DNA of 64,000 bases from Thermogutta terrifontis (lineage in GTDB: Bacteria > Planctomycetota > Planctomycetia > Pirellulales > Thermoguttaceae). The notes under the pieces are model-generated. The model was not told the DNA's origin. It made no database searches and saw only the letters and a program-made list of their open reading frames with translations. The stretch is taken from NCBI RefSeq assembly GCF_002277955.1, contig NZ_CP018477.1:3865206-3929205 (forward strand), in the 5' to 3' direction. Each line of letters opens with the position of its first letter. Within the stretch, counting starts at the first letter, position 1. The translations under genes and the position numbers were made by a program. This document shows, piece after piece, positions 55,001 through 63,317 of this stretch.

Positions 55001-56572
55001 GAAGTACGCCATCTGGAGCTCGGGGAACGCAGTCCACGGTGATGTGGCGCCACTTTGCATCAACCTGGTGATCGCTTCCTGCGCTGCTTCTGTCATTCCC
55101 TGGGAAAGGAGCCAGTTAATCCAGGCAAGCTGAACCCGGGACGATTCCGGGAATCTTTCTCGCAGCTCGCCGAGAACTGCCCCGGCTGCATCCGACGCCC
55201 CACTCTGCGTGTAAGCAAGGACCAGTGTAAGTCCTGCAATTTCCGCCCGCGAATCATTCTTGTCCAAGAATTTGCGGAAAAGCTCATCGAGCGGCCGAGT
55301 GCTTTCCCGTGCCCGTCCTTCAAAAACCGCAACCCGAAGTTGCCACAATTCGAGGGCTTCCGCGTCAAACTGAGCTTTCTGCATCTGCTGAATGACGGAA
55401 CGAGCCCCCAGAATATCGGGAGGGTTTTTACCAAGACAGACTTCCACAAGCTCCGGCAGGAAGGTGGCGTTTCGCTCCGCCAGCCGTTGCAGGTACTTCT
55501 CCTGTGTGGCTAGATCACCGGCCAATCTTGCCCATTTCACCAAGCCAGACCAGACTCTTTCGTCGTCCGGCGCAATGGCTGCGGCTTTTTGCAATAGCTC
55601 GTGGGCTTGCGCAAGCCGATTCTCACGGAGTTCCAGCTCACTTTCGATCAGCAGTGCCTCAACATTCTGGGAGTCTTTGCGCATCGCGACATGGGCATCA
55701 TGTTTGGCCATACTCAGCGCATCGCTGGCCTCCTGCGGATTGGCTGTCGTCTGGGCCACCCAGAGCCAAAAAGCGGCCCGGCGAGCGTAGGCCGCCGCAG
55801 AGTCCGGATTCTTTGCCACCAATTCATCCATCACCTGCCGGGCGGACTCGTAGTCTCGGACCATCTCGTCGCGATAGCACCGAGCCAAAAGGGTGTATGC
55901 CTCCAGCGCATCGGGATGACGCGTCAGACAGTCCCGCAGCGTCTTAATGGCTTCTAAGGGCTGAGCCCGCGCGACTTGACACCTCGCAACGTTGAGTAAC
56001 GCCTCTGCACTGTCTGGCTCGATCTGTCGTAACTGGGACCAAGCAGAAAGCGCCTCGCTCCACCGTCCCAGTCGCATTGCTACCTTCCCAAAGGCGCGAA
56101 GGAGCTCCCGATTCTCGGGAAACCGCGCCAGCGTCCGGCTCAACACCCGATACGCGTTAAGCTGGAGCTGTGCGTGGCTGGGGGAATTCTCTGCCTGCTC
56201 GCTGACTGCCAGCGCCAATCGAATGGCCACTTCACCATCTGTGGGCCGGTAACGCAGATACAGATCGTAATTCCTCACAACGCCTGCTAACGCCTGCGTC
56301 AGCGCCGTCCTGTCCTTTCGATCGTGGGCAGACGCGGCCTCTTGTTCGCATCGCTCTGCGCGCTGGCGGATTCGGTCGGCAATTCGCTCCAGTTGCCGGT
56401 CATGCAACCACGAAAGTCCGACCCCTCCGATTACTGGAACGACAACGAGAAGCAACCATGCAGGCCAATTGAAACGCCATCGGATGGGTGACTTGTTGGA
56501 CACCATGCCAAACGCTCTTAAGAAGCGATCACTCTCGTGTGTTCCAGGGCGGCGAGTGTTCTGATTGGCCAC
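52097..56572 (-). CDS. Large TPR-repeat membrane protein
   Basis: A 1491-residue protein with one membrane helix (about 35-55) and then almost continuous helical repeats to the C-terminus. TPR units are recognisable from W/L-G-Y-A-F-A-P spacing in segments such as EALLNVARCQVARAQPLEAI, AYTLLARCYRDEM and LLLDWAGFSLRQGRLRECQAAL. Most of the protein would lie outside the cytoplasmic membrane. TPR scaffolds of this size in planctomycetes are linked to exopolysaccharide or envelope complexes, but no partner is visible. The GTG at 56572 is used; an ATG at 56506 is an alternative. It is convergent with ppdK. Confidence 0.85.
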   Translation of the reverse strand: MANQNTRRPGTHESDRFLRAFGMVSNKSPIRWRFNWPAWLLLVVVPVIGGVGLSWLHDRQLERIADRIRQRAERCEQEAASAHDRKDRTALTQALAGVVRNYDLYLRYRPTDGEVAIRLALAVSEQAENSPSHAQLQLNAYRVLSRTLARFPENRELLRAFGKVAMRLGRWSEALSAWSQLRQIEPDSAEALLNVARCQVARAQPLEAIKTLRDCLTRHPDALEAYTLLARCYRDEMVRDYESARQVMDELVAKNPDSAAAYARRAAFWLWVAQTTANPQEASDALSMAKHDAHVAMRKDSQNVEALLIESELELRENRLAQAHELLQKAAAIAPDDERVWSGLVKWARLAGDLATQEKYLQRLAERNATFLPELVEVCLGKNPPDILGARSVIQQMQKAQFDAEALELWQLRVAVFEGRARESTRPLDELFRKFLDKNDSRAEIAGLTLVLAYTQSGASDAAGAVLGELRERFPESSRVQLAWINWLLSQGMTEAAQEAITRLMQSGATSPWTAFPELQMAYFLATLNTRTGLKPQDPLWKQLDDLRRSLESSPALSPEQKTLLNARWLQAQGEVDQAVKLLEEAIQERASLTLWTALCELLGRSGRISEAIDRLSVAEKQFGPRPEILLAKVQLSQYAEKDQRNEILTDVVSKAKGLRPSERQTVLRAVLRLALQSGDLDRSAEIARQLAVIDPNDTEIHRLLLEFAVARADWEDADRILEQIRRAEGGPGRVTAYGRAVIDVGRASQPSLSVAERERLLADARSQITMARRYLPFWPDLIRLEARIAQLEGRWEAAIESLRSLEQRGLLGPQGREELARLLLLVGQTSEAEQLLQSTAEQAGNNDLQRLKLQAEIWAQQGQFDRVKQVLGPRIEESSDPLDWLWWAQLLSRSGNTDEADRAFERAKQLAPHVPQITLAQIIYLVRTNRNSEARKQLEELGAVLKKDVPSLRVLALGYEAVGDIQQAEQCFRRAMDEAPQDADLLLDWAGFSLRQGRLRECQAALERIVAASGNNLVVSEETLRNARRNLAQLLAKSADYRDFQRARSLLEENLKQAAQITDRCLLARVLANRPERAAKQEVADIYQKLLREGVILSAEDRFVYAQILAVLGRWPDARLQMAALFQQTPDPTPAQLAFFIREMLTHGSPGEEIQPYLEKLVARLGDDSPAVLELKTRLAVQSGNTKELESRWRDMVSKAIDERKYDQAMQFAELAEKAGMTSLAGEVLEQVTSHYPVALMAKALFLSRQQKLEAALDCCEQALAHVPVERVVVCAVNCLRAAREQVKPDHLARVDAWFQRANVNSAGDKGVLLAYMSFLNLAGRYEELVPLYRRLLSDSRLSDLEKALLENNLAYVLGAQCDLPSREGSAQSENAAILREAEQLVEHAITVLGPIGSFLDTRAVVRMRQERLAEAISDARQAVLEEPSALTYFHLVEALWLAGDKATAVREFQRARDNYRLSEEALPPIERPRLRRLTAELKNLGLSLN

Positions 56573-56837
56573 CGCGAGGCCGGCCGAACAGTGTCGGGAG
56601 CCCTTCGAAGACCGACTTCTCCGCTCATTTCCTGTTTTACGATAAAGCTTGCCGTCCTCGTGGTTAAGAAATGCTTAGGCAATCTATGCATTTTACTCAT
56701 TTTAATCCGTCACAAAACTGCCCTTGCACACGATGTGAGATATGGGTATGGAAGGGCTACCGCAGAACCACGGTCGCCGCCCTTGTTTTACTTGTTTTAA
56801 AGGGCGGTCGACCTTGCCCTGGTTTGTACCTTGCCCC

Positions 56838-57872
56838 ATGACATTCCCCCGGCGCCCATTCATATTCCTGAGCCTTGGCATACTTTTCTGGTCAGGCTGT
56901 CGGACGCCCCAGGTCGTCACACAGCTTGAACGCGAAAACTACGCGCTCGAAAACAAGATCTGGGAACTTGTTGATTTGCTCGAGCAGAAGCAGGCCGAGC
57001 TGGACGCGTGTCGATCCGAACTCGAGCGGCTGAAGACGCAGACCGGCCAGGAAACTCGTCCTGCGAAGCAAACCAGAAGCGTTCCGGATGTGACTGCACC
57101 CCTTTGGACACACTCTTCCGGGCGAACTATCGAGGCGGCGCCACATGTTGCAGATTCCGATGTGCCACGTCACATCGTAACGCCGCCTAAAATCGAGATC
57201 ACTCCTCCCCAGGTGGAAACGACGCCTGAAGCGGCTTTTCCATCGCGACCACCGTCTGATTCATTACCCAGGGTCTCATCTTGTCCGATCGAACCACCCC
57301 TTTGGCTCAGCCCGCAGGATACATCTCAACCATCTCCGCCCCAGGTTCTGCCGCCCAGTTCAGAGAATCACGCCGCGCCACTGGTTAATTCTCCCCATGA
57401 GACCGCTGAGGACCTTTCCCCCGCCCCGAGAGTCGGTGCCCCGTCCCCATCCCCGTCCCTCCCGCGGCCTGAGATCGCCGGTCACGAGCCAGACAGGCTG
57501 GTTTTGCCAGAGGATCACGCCACTGGTCGGGACTACGATGGCCTCCCCGGTGATGACGGAATAGCCCTTCTATTGCAACCGGTTGACGCACGGGGTACGG
57601 TCGTGTTTCAGCCTGCCACAGTCACTGTAGTGGCCATCGACCCGCAGGTGCGGGGTCCTGCCGGAAGAATAGCCCGATGGGAACTCCAGCCCGAGGAACT
57701 TCGCAGTTACCTAGTCAACCGACCGGAAGTTCAGGGATTTCTCCTGGAGCTTCCCTGGCCAGATGCGCCCCCTCAACATGACCATTTAAAAGTCTTTGTC
57801 CGCTACGAAACCGCCTCCGGGAAGCGGCTGGAAAGCCAGGCGGACGTGACCGTGCGGCTTGCTCATCAGTGA
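56838..57872 (+). CDS. Lipoprotein with coiled coil and proline-rich linker
   Basis: A 344-residue protein with a signal peptide ending in a lipobox ILFWSGC (Cys about residue 21). Next comes a coiled coil (LERENYALENKIWELVDLLE and on, about residues 30-72). A Pro/Ser-rich linker of about 150 residues follows, and a C-terminal beta-rich domain with VDARGTVVFQPATVTVVAID and HLKVFVRYETASGKRL. It is expected to be anchored in a membrane by lipid. I recognise no family. The ATG at 56838 starts the signal peptide; no clear ribosome-binding site precedes it. Confidence 0.75.
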   Translation: MTFPRRPFIFLSLGILFWSGCRTPQVVTQLERENYALENKIWELVDLLEQKQAELDACRSELERLKTQTGQETRPAKQTRSVPDVTAPLWTHSSGRTIEAAPHVADSDVPRHIVTPPKIEITPPQVETTPEAAFPSRPPSDSLPRVSSCPIEPPLWLSPQDTSQPSPPQVLPPSSENHAAPLVNSPHETAEDLSPAPRVGAPSPSPSLPRPEIAGHEPDRLVLPEDHATGRDYDGLPGDDGIALLLQPVDARGTVVFQPATVTVVAIDPQVRGPAGRIARWELQPEELRSYLVNRPEVQGFLLELPWPDAPPQHDHLKVFVRYETASGKRLESQADVTVRLAHQ

Positions 57873-57968
57873 CAACTCGAACCGGCATGCCTTGTCAATT
57901 GGGTAGCCCGGCGGGATGTTTTGCGGGGAGCCGGAATGGAAAACTCAATTCCCAATGCTCTTGACATC

Positions 57969-58352
57969 TCAATGCACGTTTACCCCCTGCTGCCCAGGCG
58001 ATGGGATTTCGCGGGCGGCTTCTGGCGTCTTTGAATACCGGTCCTGTCTGCACGGGGAAGAATTCTGCCAATTTTGCCCCTGCCATGCTCGGTGCACATA
58101 GTACGCACCCACGATGCCCGTCATCTGTGCCAGCAGCAGCCATCCGGGATGAATAACCGGCGAATAAAACTGGGGTCGCGCGGCCAGCCACCACGCGATC
58201 TCCCAGCCGTCCTTAGTTTTCCGCCATAGATCGGACGCATCCCCTGATGTGTCTTTCTGTGCCACACTGGAATTCGTCAAACAGGAAAGAAGGCCCCCGC
58301 CGAGCACAAGCACAGCCACACAGAGCAACGCCAGCACAGCGACATGACGCAC
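57969..58352 (-). CDS. Small hypothetical membrane protein
   Basis: A 127-residue frame with a GTG start at 58352. It has a hydrophobic N-terminal helix (about 4-22, with a following Cys24 that could be a lipobox) and a second hydrophobic segment (about 70-86). No ribosome-binding site is convincing, and the frame lies convergent with the lipoprotein gene. The hydrophobic pattern argues for a real gene, but it could be noise. No family recognised. Confidence 0.5.
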   Translation of the reverse strand: MRHVAVLALLCVAVLVLGGGLLSCLTNSSVAQKDTSGDASDLWRKTKDGWEIAWWLAARPQFYSPVIHPGWLLLAQMTGIVGAYYVHRAWQGQNWQNSSPCRQDRYSKTPEAAREIPSPGQQGVNVH

Positions 58353-58769
58353 AGTGGGTCAGACCTTTCCTGGAAAACAAGCCCAATGCGAGAAGTTTGC
58401 GTTCAGTGACGGCGTGAAAGGCACGCACATGACGGTTCAATGCTGTCACCATCTGAAGACGAAAGGCAACTGCCATACCGGAGTGGGCCGTGAGTCCTCT
58501 TATGCGCGATGAGGTGGAAAATTCCTGCGAACCAGGCAGGAGCACGAAAAATTCACGCTATGAATGTTGCCTGGAATCAACACGCAAGCATTCACGCTTG
58601 CCAAATGTTGCCGGGAGCCATCGCTGAGGCATCGGGGCGACCGTACCAAAACCCCAGGCTGATTGTGGGAACGGCTCCACCGCGATAAAATGGCCAGCCG
58701 CAAGTGAGTGACTCGGCCCGCCGTCCTTTCGGCTTTGGCCCAGCTTTTCTCATCACCTGGAGAACTGGC
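58353..58769. other. Intergenic region with imperfect tandem duplication
   Basis: A 417-bp gap between divergent genes. ATTCACGCT plus AATGTTGCCTGG occurs at 58551-58574 and again, with changes, at 58590-58615, about 39 bp apart. A small hairpin GCAAGC-GCTTGC lies between. No RNA gene seen. Confidence 0.5.
58551..58619 (+). repeat. Imperfect tandem repeat, two units
   Basis: Two units of about 30-39 bp, each beginning ATTCACGCT and containing AATGTTGCC followed by GG. Seen directly; role unknown. Confidence 0.5.
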
Positions 58770-59567
58770 ATGAAACCTATTTGTCCCTCCTGCCATCAAG
58801 AGATTCCGGTGGAAGATGTGAATTTACATACTGGGTTGGGCCGGTGCCGCTACTGCAATGAGATCTTCGAAATACCCGAGCTCGTGGAACATATCAAAAA
58901 GATTCAGGTGGCTCCGGCAAGCGAGGTCCCGAAAGCTCCGCCCGTCAAGCCTGCAGACAGCCGAATACGTCTGATCCGAAAGAATGACAAGATGCTGATC
59001 GACGTTCCTCCGTGGGGGTTGAACGGGCCGGCGGTGGGCATCCTTTTGTTCAGTCTATTCTGGCTGGGTTTTGTGGCTTTTTGGACTGCCGGCGCCCTGG
59101 GGCTTTTCTTTCATCCGGGTCAATTTCCCAAATGGGAGAATATCGCGTTCGCCCTTTTTTCGATCCCCTTCTGGCTGGTCGGCTTGGCACTTTTCGGAGG
59201 CGCGCTGGCAGGCATGTTCTCCCGGCGAATTGTGTATCTTGACAGTTCCTGGCTGGAAAGTCGCTGGAAATGCCTCTTCGTTTCTTTCCGAAAACGTATC
59301 AGCCGCGAAAATGTGCAAATGGCACGGGCGGCATCAGAGCCGTTTTTTAAAACTGACAGCGGAGGGCAATCCCGCCCGTGGTTCGGCGTTGAAATCGTTT
59401 ACACAAAAGGTAAGATCAAAATCCCATGTGAAAGCGAGGCGGAACAGAATTGGTTGCTGGCGGAAATCAACCAGTTCCTCGAAACCGTTCCCTTCCGACC
59501 AGATTACCTGAGCGAAGGCTTCACGCAGGCCCGCGAGTTACTTGAGGAGACACGCTCAGAACCGTAG
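58770..59567 (+). CDS. Zinc-ribbon membrane protein
   Basis: A 265-residue protein. The N-terminus has a zinc ribbon (CPSC at 5-8 and CRYC at 26-29), then a polar linker, two hydrophobic helices (about 90-115 and 130-155) and a soluble C-terminal domain with RPWFGVEIVYTKGKIKIPCE. GGAG lies ten bases before the ATG at 58770. It resembles, in layout only, the zinc-ribbon membrane protein at 38749. Function unknown. Confidence 0.78.
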   Translation: MKPICPSCHQEIPVEDVNLHTGLGRCRYCNEIFEIPELVEHIKKIQVAPASEVPKAPPVKPADSRIRLIRKNDKMLIDVPPWGLNGPAVGILLFSLFWLGFVAFWTAGALGLFFHPGQFPKWENIAFALFSIPFWLVGLALFGGALAGMFSRRIVYLDSSWLESRWKCLFVSFRKRISRENVQMARAASEPFFKTDSGGQSRPWFGVEIVYTKGKIKIPCESEAEQNWLLAEINQFLETVPFRPDYLSEGFTQARELLEETRSEP

Positions 59568-59674
59568 GCAGGTCCCCAACTTACCGCTGACCAACCATCG
59601 TGACCAACCATCGTTTGCACATCGTCGCCCCGTAACGCAGTCCGTCCCAGGCAGTGAAGAAAGAGGAAAGCCCG

Positions 59675-62600
59675 ATGCGCGATCCATTCACAGCGGCACG
59701 AAACTTGACACAGATTCTCACGCTATGGGGAATTGCCCTTGCCGGCACGCTGTGCTCGGCGACTCCACCTTTGCGGAATTACGTATTCGACGGAAGCCCC
59801 TCGGCCCCGCGGGAACTGGCAAGCACCGGCACCGAGAACGCGCCTTTGCGGCTTTCTGCTACCGCGCCCCTGTCCACCCAACCAGGAAGAGCTTCTCGAG
59901 GCCAAACATATCTTCTGGACAATGCAGCCTACGAGGGACAACCATTCGATGCCAGCCAGGGATTCACCATCGAGGTTATCTTCCGCTACTTCGGCCAGGG
60001 AAGCCAGCTAGGCAACGGTAGGCCGAACGGGATGATCTTTGCTCAGGGCGATGGCTACTGGCGTGGCCTGCGGTTGTATTGTGACACTCCAACCGGACAG
60101 CTGCGTTTTGAGATGGGGCGGCCGCAGCCCCGCAATGCGTTCGGCCTCAGCTCGTCGCTTGGCATCCCGCGAGGGGTGTGGCAGCATGTCGCGGTCACTT
60201 GGGATCGACAGGAACTTCGGCTCTTCTGGAATGGGGTGCTTGTGGCCGCCAGTCCCTACAACGAACCTTACACACCACCAAACGGGCCCCTGCGAATTGG
60301 TTATGCCGATGCGGGTGTCGGTTCCTTGCGGTTACAGGTCGCTCAATGGGTGGCGTATCCCGAGGCGCTTTCCCCGGCCGTGGTTGCGGAGCACGCCCTC
60401 TCTGCAATCCCCGGCCCAGTGAGGGTCGCAAGCAACCTCTCGTACTTCAATCCCACCACATCCGCGGAGTGGCAAAGGGCTACTGACTTGGCCGCCAGAG
60501 GTCAATGGCGTGAAGCCGGGCAGACGTGGTCAGCGCTGGCCCTTCATCCACAAAGCAGTTCCGAAGTCCGCGCACTGGCCAAATTTGCCGGGGCAATCGC
60601 CAAGCGCCTTCACGGTGCCACGGGGCAGGCCATTCTCGACTGGGCCAACCTTTTTCAGGGCGAAAATGTCGCCGAGATCATTCGACTCAACGCGGCGGCA
60701 TCGTGCCTCTTTGCGGCAAAGGGTACGATTGGGGCGGTGCCGATCCCGGAACTTTACGAGAGCCTCTTGCAGCGGGCAGAATGGTCTCCGGAGGAACGAA
60801 CGACGCTTTTACTCCTCGCCGGCGAGGCCGCCCTCCAAGCGGGAATGAGCACCACGGCCCAGAAACGGTTTGCGGAAGCACTTGGTTCACCATCTCTCAC
60901 TCAATCTCAGCGATGGGACGTTGAACTCCGAATTGCACACGCGCTTCGGGGCGCTCAAAAGTGGGAAGAGGCTCGCCGGGCCTATCAGCAAATCGCAGAA
61001 AATTTTCAAGCGCCGCCCCCACTCCGCAGCCTGGCATGGTTGGGATGGGCCTCCACGTATGAGCGGGCGGGACAATGGCGGGAAGCCGCACAGGCTTATC
61101 GGAGAGTGACCACCATGCAAGAGGTCCACCCGGTCCATCGTTGGGAAGCGGAGGAGCTGGCTCGCGAGATGGAGCGGCTGGCCGAGGGACTACCCCGTCG
61201 AGACCCGGAGTGGCATCGGACGCCGGTCCCGGTATTTCCCACGCCAGGTCTGGTGCTTCACGTGGCCCCCCATGGCAACGACGCCCAACCGGGCACTGCC
61301 GACGCCCCACTTGGATCACTGGCTGGGGCACGGGATCGCATTCGGCAAATCAAAAAAGAGAAAGGCCTGCCGCATGGGGGAATCACCGTGCTGATTCATG
61401 GGGGAGTCTATCGCATGTCGGGAACGTTGGAACTGACGGAAGAGGACTCTGGCACGGCGGACAGCCCCATTGTGTATCGGGCGGCCGACAACGAAACACC
61501 CATCTTTACCGGAGGGATTATTCTCGCGGGGGCTGTGCCTGTGCGAGACCCCGCAATCCGAAACCGATTGCCCCAATTGGTCCGCGATAAGGTCCTGCAA
61601 ATCGATCTCCGGGCCAATGGAATCAACGACTACGGTAGTCTTGGTCCTCGGGGGTTTGGCCTCGCCGGCTATCCCACTCATCCATGGGTGGATGTTTATT
61701 TCAATGAGCGCCCCGGCACCCTGGCCCGGTGGCCAAATGAAGGCTTCGTGACGATCCAGGGGCTCGCCACTCCGGCAGGCGATGCCGGAGCAGGGAAGCC
61801 AGCCACCTGGAAGGTTGAGGGACGGCCCCTCGAATGGGCCACCAGCGACGACATTTGGATGTACGGCTATTGGCGATACCTTTGGGCTGGGACCACCATT
61901 CGCGTGGCCAAAATTGATCCCCAGTCCCACCAATTAACCACTGCCGGAAGCTCCGGCTACGGTTTTGCCGAAGGGATGCCCTACTACTTCTTCAATGTAC
62001 TGGAAGAGCTCGACCAGCCGGGCGAGTGGTATCTCGATCGCGCCAGAGGGATTCTCTATTTCTATCCACCGGATGAGATCGATCACTTGCGCATCACATT
62101 TCCGACCCTCGCCACCCCGTTCGTACGGATGAGAAATTGCGCTCATGTGCGGCTGGTCAAGCTCACCTTTGAATGTGGGCGTGCCGAGGGGGTTGTCATC
62201 GAGGGCGGGCAACAAGTTGCACTCCTGGGATGCCGCATGATGCGGCTGGGAACCAACGGTGTCATCATCCGCGGTGGTGAAAAACATCTCGTGATGGGCT
62301 GTGATATAGGGACAGTGGGAGCCGGGGGTATCCGATTGGCGGGCGGCGATGAGAAAACGCTCAGTCCCTCCGGTCATGTCGTGGAAAACTGCCACATCTG
62401 GGAATTCACCCGCGTCGACCGTAATTACGCCCCCGCCGTGCATGTGGATGGCGTGGGGAGCACAATCCGGCACAATCTATTCCACGATTCCCCCCACCAC
62501 GGCATGCGATTAGAGGGATTCGATCATCTGGTGGAACTCAATGAGGTCCACAGCGTTGTCTACGAAGCCGATGACCAATCGGGGATCGACATGTTCGGCA

Positions 62601-63253
62601 ATCCTGCAAGTCGCGGCAACGTGCTGCGATGGAATTTCTGGCATCACATTGGCAGCGGTCACAACGTCGCCGGGCAGGCGGGCATCCGGCTTGATGATAT
62701 GATCAGTGGAGTGGTCGTTTACGGGAATGTCTTCTATCGTTCGGCAGGCGGCCGTTTTGGCGGCCTGCAGATCCATGGCGGAAAAGATAATTGGGTCGAT
62801 AACAACCTTTTCATCGACTGCAAAGCGGCGATCAGCTTCTCCCCATGGACCGAGTCCCGCTGGGTCGAAAGCGTTCAAGGATGGTTGGAAAACGCACGGC
62901 GGCGGGGACTCGATGTCACCAGGCCACCCCTTTCAACCCGGTACCCGGAGCTACTCAATCTGGAGTCCAATCCCAATCGCAATTTCATACTGAGATCGCT
63001 GGTCGTCAATTGCGGTGAATTCGCCATTCGTGACCCCGGAGTCAATGTTTTCTTCGACAACCATATGGCCGAGGGCGACGTCGGTTTTGAAGACCCATCC
63101 CAGCACCGCTTTGGGCTGAAACCCGATGCCAAACCTTTCCAGTGGTTTCACTTCCGGGCCATTCCCTTCGACGAAATCGGATTGTATCCCAGCCCGGTCC
63201 GCGCGACGTGGCCGGTGGAACACAGTGTTTCGCCCAAATACGTGGCTGAGTGA
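59675..63253 (+). CDS. Exported LamG, TPR-like and beta-helix protein
   Basis: A 1192-residue protein with a signal peptide (cleavage near TLCSATPP). Residues about 60-230 are LamG/concanavalin-like with GFTIEVIFRYFGQGSQ and GVWQHVAVTWDRQELRLFWNG. Residues about 270-500 are helical and TPR-like. From about 525 a right-handed beta-helix begins: VLHVAPHGNDAQPGTADAPL, GGITVLIHGGVYRMSGTLEL, and repeated H-V-V and N-x-I strand patterns to about 1050. This order is seen in glycan-binding or glycan-cleaving proteins (GH120 or GH141-type helices are candidates, not proven). The ATG at 59675 has GAGGAAAG upstream; a GTG at 59654 would add seven residues. It is followed after 64 bp by a GH5 enzyme. Confidence 0.75.
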   Translation: MRDPFTAARNLTQILTLWGIALAGTLCSATPPLRNYVFDGSPSAPRELASTGTENAPLRLSATAPLSTQPGRASRGQTYLLDNAAYEGQPFDASQGFTIEVIFRYFGQGSQLGNGRPNGMIFAQGDGYWRGLRLYCDTPTGQLRFEMGRPQPRNAFGLSSSLGIPRGVWQHVAVTWDRQELRLFWNGVLVAASPYNEPYTPPNGPLRIGYADAGVGSLRLQVAQWVAYPEALSPAVVAEHALSAIPGPVRVASNLSYFNPTTSAEWQRATDLAARGQWREAGQTWSALALHPQSSSEVRALAKFAGAIAKRLHGATGQAILDWANLFQGENVAEIIRLNAAASCLFAAKGTIGAVPIPELYESLLQRAEWSPEERTTLLLLAGEAALQAGMSTTAQKRFAEALGSPSLTQSQRWDVELRIAHALRGAQKWEEARRAYQQIAENFQAPPPLRSLAWLGWASTYERAGQWREAAQAYRRVTTMQEVHPVHRWEAEELAREMERLAEGLPRRDPEWHRTPVPVFPTPGLVLHVAPHGNDAQPGTADAPLGSLAGARDRIRQIKKEKGLPHGGITVLIHGGVYRMSGTLELTEEDSGTADSPIVYRAADNETPIFTGGIILAGAVPVRDPAIRNRLPQLVRDKVLQIDLRANGINDYGSLGPRGFGLAGYPTHPWVDVYFNERPGTLARWPNEGFVTIQGLATPAGDAGAGKPATWKVEGRPLEWATSDDIWMYGYWRYLWAGTTIRVAKIDPQSHQLTTAGSSGYGFAEGMPYYFFNVLEELDQPGEWYLDRARGILYFYPPDEIDHLRITFPTLATPFVRMRNCAHVRLVKLTFECGRAEGVVIEGGQQVALLGCRMMRLGTNGVIIRGGEKHLVMGCDIGTVGAGGIRLAGGDEKTLSPSGHVVENCHIWEFTRVDRNYAPAVHVDGVGSTIRHNLFHDSPHHGMRLEGFDHLVELNEVHSVVYEADDQSGIDMFGNPASRGNVLRWNFWHHIGSGHNVAGQAGIRLDDMISGVVVYGNVFYRSAGGRFGGLQIHGGKDNWVDNNLFIDCKAAISFSPWTESRWVESVQGWLENARRRGLDVTRPPLSTRYPELLNLESNPNRNFILRSLVVNCGEFAIRDPGVNVFFDNHMAEGDVGFEDPSQHRFGLKPDAKPFQWFHFRAIPFDEIGLYPSPVRATWPVEHSVSPKYVAE

Positions 63254-63317
63254 ACTTGGAGCCAGTACCGTCACCTGGCAACGCAAGACACCACGACTCA
63301 AGGAAAGGAGTGCACCT

